11,356 bases of DNA. Source: Opitutus sp. GAS368 (lineage in GTDB: Bacteria > Verrucomicrobiota > Verrucomicrobiia > Opitutales > Opitutaceae). This document shows, piece by piece, positions 7,394 through 11,356 of the stretch. How positions within the stretch are numbered: the first letter of the stretch is position 1; every line of letters begins with the position of its first letter. The translations under genes and the position numbers were made by a program. The notes beneath the pieces are model-generated. The model saw only the letters and a program-made list of their open reading frames with translations, was not told the DNA's origin and did no database searches. The stretch lies in assembly GCA_945862035.1 (NCBI GenBank), contig CAMAXB010000073.1:1-11356 (forward strand), read 5' to 3'.

Positions 7394-7427
7394 GTGAAAC
7401 TGACCCAGCGGGCGTGCGCCGGGAGAA

Positions 7428-8531
7428 TCAGAGATTCGCGATGATTGCGTCGGCCATCGCGCGGGTGCCGACGGCGGGCCGACCGAAGGCGATATCCCCG
7501 GTGCGGACACCATCGACGGCGACCGTCTTGCGAACGGCGGCCTCGATGCGCGTAGCGAGCGCGTCCAGTCCGAAGCTGTAGCGCAGCATGAGAGCTCCAG
7601 AAAGAACCTGGGCGCAGGGATTGGCGATGCCCTTGCCTGCGATGTCGGGGGCGGTGCCGCCGGCGGGCTCGTAGAGTCCGAAGGGCTTGCCGTGGCGATT
7701 CAGGCCGGTCCCGAGCGAGGCGCTGCTCATCATGCCAAGGGAGCCGCAGATCACGGCCATCTCATCGGACAGGATGTCACCGAACATGTTTTCGGTGAAG
7801 AGCACGTCGAACTGATTGGGGTCGCGCGCGAGCTGCATCGCCGCGTTGTCGACGTACATGTGGCTCAGCTGGAGGTCCGGGTGGCGGGCGGCGAAATAGG
7901 CCGTGACCGTCTTGCGCCAGAGAACGGACGTCTCGAGTACATTGGCCTTGTCGACCGAGCAGACGCGCTTCCCGCGGGCGCGGGCCGTGACGGCCGCGAC
8001 CTCGGCGATGCGTTCGATCTCACTGGTCTTGTAGACCATGGTATCCGTTGCCTGCTGCTCGCCGTTTGGGAGCGTGATGGTCGTCTTGGGCTGGCCGAAA
8101 TAGATGCCGCCGGTGAGCTCACGAATGCAGACAATGTCGATGCCGTTCGGGATGCGCTCGGCTTTGAGGGGGGATGCGTCGAGAAGATCCTGGTAGAGCA
8201 GGCCGGGGCGGATGTTGGCGAAAAGATTGAAGGCTTTGCGCAGGGGCAGCAGGGCGGCGCGCTCCGGCTGGTCCTTGGGCGGAAGCTTCTCCCACTTGGG
8301 TCCGCCGACCGAACCGAAGAGGATTGCGTCCGACTCCTGGCAGAGCTTCAGGGTCGAGTCCGGCAGGGCAGAGCCGTGACGGTCGATGCCGGCACCACCG
8401 ACATCGGCGGTCTGGTGCTCGAGGGTGAGACCCTCTTTCTTGGCACCATGGGCGAGCACGCGGATCGCCTCGGTCATGACCTCGGGGCCGATGTAATCGC
8501 CGGGGAGAACGGCAAACGTAAGGGTGGACAT
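7428..8531 (-). CDS. leuB: 3-isopropylmalate dehydrogenase
   Basis: LeuB oxidises and decarboxylates 3-isopropylmalate to 2-oxoisocaproate with NAD+, the third step of leucine synthesis, in the cytoplasm. The 367-residue length is normal. Visible family features are LFGSVGGPKW (71-80), the substrate arginines R98, R108 and R137, RELTGGIYFG with catalytic Y144, SVDKANVLETS with K195, D228, the metal-binding GDILSDEM (D252, D256) and the NAD-site EPAGGTAPDIAGK (288-300). The N-terminal motif reads LPGDYIGPEV, with Tyr where nearly all relatives have Gly. The ATG at 8531 places this motif at its usual distance from the N terminus; the in-frame extension to 8612 does not look like the family. No leuA, leuC or leuD is in the window, so the leucine genes are dispersed here. 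It is divergent from the metallo-hydrolase operon across a 150-bp gap. Confidence 0.97.
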   Translation of the reverse strand: MSTLTFAVLPGDYIGPEVMTEAIRVLAHGAKKEGLTLEHQTADVGGAGIDRHGSALPDSTLKLCQESDAILFGSVGGPKWEKLPPKDQPERAALLPLRKAFNLFANIRPGLLYQDLLDASPLKAERIPNGIDIVCIRELTGGIYFGQPKTTITLPNGEQQATDTMVYKTSEIERIAEVAAVTARARGKRVCSVDKANVLETSVLWRKTVTAYFAARHPDLQLSHMYVDNAAMQLARDPNQFDVLFTENMFGDILSDEMAVICGSLGMMSSASLGTGLNRHGKPFGLYEPAGGTAPDIAGKGIANPCAQVLSGALMLRYSFGLDALATRIEAAVRKTVAVDGVRTGDIAFGRPAVGTRAMADAIIANL

Positions 8532-8629
8532 GGGAAACGAGGAGGGTGGTTCCGGGGACCTCTGCTTGGCAAGCCGGCTTTCAAAGAAGGCGGAGCGCAA
8601 CGATAGGTCCAATCAGTCCCATCTCTGCC

Positions 8630-8658
8630 CGCCGAGCTTTCACGGTTGCGGCTCGGCG
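8630..8658 (+). promoter_or_regulatory. Inverted repeat upstream of the metallo-hydrolase operon
   Basis: CGCCGAGC at 8630-8637 is the exact reverse complement of GCTCGGCG at 8651-8658, with a 13-base spacer. It lies in the divergent region between leuB and the + strand operon, about 24 bases before the chosen start. Its position suits an operator or a 5' leader hairpin. It also argues against the upstream TTG at 8646, which falls inside the loop. No convincing -35/-10 pair was found on either strand here. Confidence 0.35.
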
Positions 8659-8681
8659 CAAAGCTTGTGTGCATGCGGGGG

Positions 8682-9311
8682 ATGAAGCTGCACGTCCTGC
8701 CGGCAGGACCCCTCCAGACCAATGCTTACCTGATCACCGCGCCCGACCGGGGCGAGGCGGTGTTGATTGATGCACCGGGAGACATCTGGGCGCTGGTAGA
8801 GCCGCGGCTTGCGGCGGACGGCTGCAAGCTCACGGAGCTGTGGATCACCCACGGTCACTGGGATCATATCCAGGATGCCGCCGGGGTGGTGGCGGCGACG
8901 GGTGCGCGGGTGACGGCCCATGCGGCGGACAAGGTGCTGCTTGATTCGCCTGGCATGATGATGAAGTTCCTCGGCCGGAGTCTGAAGGTCGATCCGGTGG
9001 CGGTGGACCGCTGGGTCGCGCAGGGCGATCGCCTGGCGGCGCTCGGCCTTGAGTTTGAGGTGCGGCATGTGCCTGGGCACTGTCCGGGCAATATTCTCTT
9101 TCGGGTCGGACACTCGGCGTTTGTCGGCGATGCGCTGTTCGCCGGGAGTGTGGGCCGCACGGATCTGCCAGGTGGGGATCGGGCGGAGCTTGAGGCCTCG
9201 ATCCGGACCCAGATTTACACGCTGCCCGACGAGACGAAGGTTTATCCCGGGCATGGATCTGCCACTACGGTCGGTCAGGAGAAAGCCACCAATCCCCATG
9301 TCCGCGGTTGA
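8682..9311 (+). CDS. MBL-fold metallo-hydrolase, YcbL/YqgX (glyoxalase II-like) type
   Basis: This 209-residue cytoplasmic protein carries a complete binuclear metal site in the order expected for glyoxalase II-like hydrolases: THGHWDH (H57, H59, D61, H62), PGHCPGN (H133), VGDALF (D150) and PGHG (H191). The start MKLHVLPAGPLQTNAYLI and the GSVGRTDLPGGD loop (156-166) resemble the YcbL and YqgX branch. That branch lacks the C-terminal glutathione-binding domain of true GloB. The likely chemistry is thioester or ester hydrolysis, but the substrate is unknown. I start at the ATG at 8682 because it gives the family N terminus; an ATG at 8673 would add three residues. The gene overlaps ribD by 14 bp, so the two are probably translated together. 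Confidence 0.9.
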   Translation: MKLHVLPAGPLQTNAYLITAPDRGEAVLIDAPGDIWALVEPRLAADGCKLTELWITHGHWDHIQDAAGVVAATGARVTAHAADKVLLDSPGMMMKFLGRSLKVDPVAVDRWVAQGDRLAALGLEFEVRHVPGHCPGNILFRVGHSAFVGDALFAGSVGRTDLPGGDRAELEASIRTQIYTLPDETKVYPGHGSATTVGQEKATNPHVRG

Positions 9312-10455
9312 TCACGAAACGCATGTGCGGCGCGCGCTGGCCTTGGCGCAGCAGGCCTGGGGCGAGACGCATCCCAATCCGATGGTCGGAGCCCTGATTG
9401 TTGAGGACGGCGTTGTCGTCGCGGAAGGATTCCATGCGCGCGATGGCGAGGCCCACGCCGAGCGGGTGGCGCTCACTCGCCTCGGCCGGCGGCCCAAGCC
9501 CTCGGCGGTTTTGTATGTGACTATGGAGCCGTGTTCTACCCACGGACGCACGGGCGCCTGCTGCGAGGCGATCATCGAGGCGGGCCTCACGCGGGTGGTC
9601 GTCGGGGCGGCGGACCCGAATCCCGCTCACGCCGGCGCGGGTTTCGCGCGGCTGCGGGCGGCGGGGATTGAGGTGACCGAGGGCGTCTTGGCTGACGAGT
9701 GCACGGACCTGAACCTGATCTTCAATCACTGGATCACTGCGGGCACACCGCTCTTCGCGGCCAAGGCCGCGGTGTCGCTTGACGGACGGATGGCCACGCG
9801 TGCGGGCGACTCGCAATGGATCACCAATGAGGCCTCGCGGGCGGATGTGCACCGCTGGCGGCGCCTCTTTCCGGCGATCGCCGTGGGGGCGGGGACGGTC
9901 ATGAAGGACAACCCCCGCCTGACGTCGCGCTGCGGGGATCAGGAATGGTGCGGCTGGCGCTTTGTGTTCGATGGGCTCCTGCGGTCGGTCGCGGAGCGCA
10001 CGCTGCCGCAGGTCTACACCGATGAGCACCGGACCCGGACCATCGTGGTGACCACGGCGCATGGCGGCATGGGCTATGTGCGCCGCCTGCGCGATCTCGG
10101 TGTGAACGTGTGGGTGATGCCGACGCCGACCAAGCGGGTGCTGGCGGCAGACTTCCGGCGCAAGTGCGCGGAGGAAAGGATTGTAGGCGTGTACTTTGAG
10201 GGCGGGGCGCAGCTGATCAGCGAGTGGCTCCGGCAGAAGGAGCTCGATTATCTCTTCGTGTACCGGGCGCCCGTGCTCTTCGCGGATAACCGGGCCAAGG
10301 GCATCTTCGGCGGGCTGCGCACGGAGAAGCTGGCGAATGCGGTGCGGCTGGCCTCGATCCGGCACGAGCGCTTTGGTGACGATGAACTGATCCGCGGCCG
10401 GGTGACCTATCCGGACAAGCTGCAGGTGGATGAGACGGCGTACAGTCTTGGCTGA
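9298..10455 (+). CDS. ribD: Bifunctional riboflavin biosynthesis protein RibD (deaminase/reductase)
   Basis: RibD converts the GTP-derived pyrimidine to 5-amino-6-ribitylaminouracil phosphate in two steps: deamination, then NADPH-dependent reduction. The 385-residue protein has the zinc deaminase at its N terminus, with THPNPMVGA (24-32), HAE (H53, E55) and EPCSTHGRTGACC (C79, C88), and then VGAADPNP (102-109). The reductase domain starts near residue 150 with FAAKAAVSLDGRMA and SQWITNEASR (172-181), continues with VGAGTVMKDNPRLTSR (196-211), and keeps the YFEGGAQLI nucleotide-site segment (299-307). Both halves look intact. The ATG at 9298 lies inside the metallo-hydrolase 3' end; an AGGAG at 9277-9281 is 16 bases upstream, rather far. 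The rdgB-like gene follows after 5 bases. No other rib gene is in the window. Confidence 0.96.
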   Translation: MSAVDHETHVRRALALAQQAWGETHPNPMVGALIVEDGVVVAEGFHARDGEAHAERVALTRLGRRPKPSAVLYVTMEPCSTHGRTGACCEAIIEAGLTRVVVGAADPNPAHAGAGFARLRAAGIEVTEGVLADECTDLNLIFNHWITAGTPLFAAKAAVSLDGRMATRAGDSQWITNEASRADVHRWRRLFPAIAVGAGTVMKDNPRLTSRCGDQEWCGWRFVFDGLLRSVAERTLPQVYTDEHRTRTIVVTTAHGGMGYVRRLRDLGVNVWVMPTPTKRVLAADFRRKCAEERIVGVYFEGGAQLISEWLRQKELDYLFVYRAPVLFADNRAKGIFGGLRTEKLANAVRLASIRHERFGDDELIRGRVTYPDKLQVDETAYSLG

Positions 10456-10460
10456 CGGGC

Positions 10461-11096
10461 ATGAGTGCAGCAAACGGTTCCCGCACGGGCATCTACGTGG
10501 CTTCAGGCAACGCGCACAAGGTCGCGGAGCTGCAGGCGCTGGCGGAGCGCGACGGGCTCCCGGTGCTGCTGCGATCCGCGCGTGAAGTCGGCGGCATGCC
10601 GGAGGTTATTGAGGACGCGGGAACCTTTGAAGGCAATGCGGCCAAGAAGGCCCGGGCGCTGCGGGCACGTCTGCCGGCGGGGGCGTGGGCCCTGGCGGAC
10701 GACAGCGGCCTCTGTGTGGATGCGCTGGGGGGGGCGCCCGGAGTGGAGTCGGCGTACTATGCCGGTCCGGCGGGCGATGCGGCGGCCAATCTGCGGAAGC
10801 TGGTGTCGGCGCTGCGCGGGGTGCCCGCCGACCAACGCGGGGCTCATTTCCGCTGTGTGCTGGTGCTCGTCTCACCTGAGGGGGCCGAACACGTGTTCGC
10901 CGGTCGCTGCGACGGGACGCTTCGCGACGAGCCCGCAGGCGGCCATGGTTTCGGTTACGACCCGCTCTTCGTTCCGAGAGAGGCCCGGCAGACGTTTGCG
11001 GAGCTGCCGGAGGAAGCGAAAAACCGCCTCAGCCACCGCAGCCGGGCCTGGGCCCGGCTGGCACGGTGGTGGCGCGAGCGGCCGCGCTTCGATTGA
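10461..11096 (+). CDS. rdgB: XTP/dITP diphosphatase (RdgB/HAM1 family)
   Basis: This family hydrolyses non-canonical purine nucleotides (XTP, ITP, dITP) to monophosphates and pyrophosphate, keeping them out of DNA and RNA. The 211-residue protein shows SGNAHKVAEL (15-24), TFEGNAAKKA (55-64), the catalytic ADDSGLCVDALGG (79-91), GGHGFGYDPLF (160-170), ELPEEAKNRLSHRSRA (181-196) with the conserved SHR, and a normal overall length. In the segment after DALGGAPG the usual SxRYAG reads SAYYAG, with Tyr where Arg is common. The ATG at 10461 lies 5 bases after the ribD stop and no nearer start exists, so it belongs to the metallo-hydrolase-ribD operon and is its last gene. No clear terminator was found between 11097 and the IS remnant. 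Confidence 0.95.
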   Translation: MSAANGSRTGIYVASGNAHKVAELQALAERDGLPVLLRSAREVGGMPEVIEDAGTFEGNAAKKARALRARLPAGAWALADDSGLCVDALGGAPGVESAYYAGPAGDAAANLRKLVSALRGVPADQRGAHFRCVLVLVSPEGAEHVFAGRCDGTLRDEPAGGHGFGYDPLFVPREARQTFAELPEEAKNRLSHRSRAWARLARWWRERPRFD

Positions 11097-11101
11097 AGAT
11101 T

Positions 11102-11356
11102 ACCCGCAGAAGTGACAGTCGATTTCAACCAGTGCGGCGTGGGCGGAAGAAGGCTGCAATGAGTTTAGGGCGACGCTTGCGTCGTCGGATGCGTGCGAGC
11201 GCCTGAGCGGCGGCGTGGCCGAGTTCCCAGATGTCCGTGGGACAGAATTTGGCCAATTCGTGCGGTTTCCAGGAGCTCCACGGATACGCAAGGGGATTGA
11301 GTTCAGGGGCGCAGGCAGGAAGGCGTTCACCGTGCAGCCACTCGCTCTGGGTTGCA
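11102..11356 (-). mobile_element. Right-edge remnant of an IS630-type insertion sequence
   Basis: Between the rdgB stop (11096) and the transposase stop lie about 28 bases, including CCCGCAGAAGTGACAGTCGA (11103-11122), that would form the element's terminal repeat. A TA at 11101-11102 could be the duplicated TA target typical of this family. The partner repeat is outside the window, so the boundary is an inference. Confidence 0.45.
11125..11356 (-). pseudogene. IS630-family transposase, C-terminal end, probably inactive
   Basis: The minus strand reads open from the window edge for 76 codons to a TGA at 11127-11125. The translation is the characteristic end of IS630-type DDE transposases: LPACAPELNPLAYPWSSWK, followed by HELAKFCPTDIWELG and a basic ARIRRRKRRPKLIAAFF tail. 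Family members usually read LPxYxPELNPVExLW, and the E of NPxE is the third catalytic acid. Here NPLA has Ala at that place, and the preceding Tyr has become Cys, so this copy is likely dead. The 5' part of the gene is beyond the window. No start codon is visible, so a gene finder would miss it. An edge-truncated but otherwise intact copy with a tolerated change is the less likely alternative. Confidence 0.75.

Noticed and set aside
7205..7427. T-box or other tRNA-sensing riboswitch before alaS
   Set aside because: No T-box-like antiterminator consensus or specifier loop was found, and the element is mainly known from Gram-positive bacteria.
8646..8681. Upstream TTG start for the metallo-hydrolase
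   Set aside because: It would add residues not typical of the family and lies within the loop of an inverted repeat in the leader.

Overview
The window is about 11.4 kb of high-GC bacterial chromosome carrying mostly housekeeping genes. The plant/cyanobacterial-style long IspH, a DUF5069 protein, a lone outer-membrane barrel protein, weak or absent Shine-Dalgarno sequences and large intergenic palindromes together suggest Verrucomicrobiota, perhaps Opitutaceae. This placement is inferred from gene content and style, not from a marker search.

Left part (1-1700, + strand): the window opens inside a broken coiled-coil gene with an in-frame TAG. It is followed by a secreted outer-membrane beta-barrel protein (438-1652) that ends in a clear intrinsic terminator (1669-1700).

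Middle part (1728-8531, - strand): reading leftwards, the order is leuB (leucine synthesis), alaS (alanyl-tRNA synthetase), a small acidic protein translationally coupled to a DUF5069 protein, and ispH (last step of the MEP isoprenoid pathway). The small-protein/DUF5069 pair is bracketed by two unrelated long inverted repeats. One lies just after alaS (27-bp perfect arms built from 9-bp units). The other lies between DUF5069 and ispH (23-bp perfect arms built from 14-bp units). The ispH product carries roughly 195 extra N-terminal residues that I cannot assign.

Right part (8682-11096, + strand): a divergent, tightly packed operon encodes a glyoxalase II-like metallo-hydrolase, RibD (riboflavin synthesis) and an RdgB/HAM1-type XTP/dITP pyrophosphatase. 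The first two genes overlap by 14 bp and the last two are 5 bp apart.

Right edge (about 11102-11356, - strand): the C-terminal end of an IS630-family transposase runs off the window. The usual catalytic glutamate of its NPxE motif appears to be alanine, so the copy is probably inactive.

No CRISPR array, rRNA or tRNA gene, or defence system was seen. The most unusual items are the two palindromic elements, the IspH N-terminal extension, a glycine-to-tyrosine change in the LeuB GDGIGPE motif, and the decayed IS630 end.
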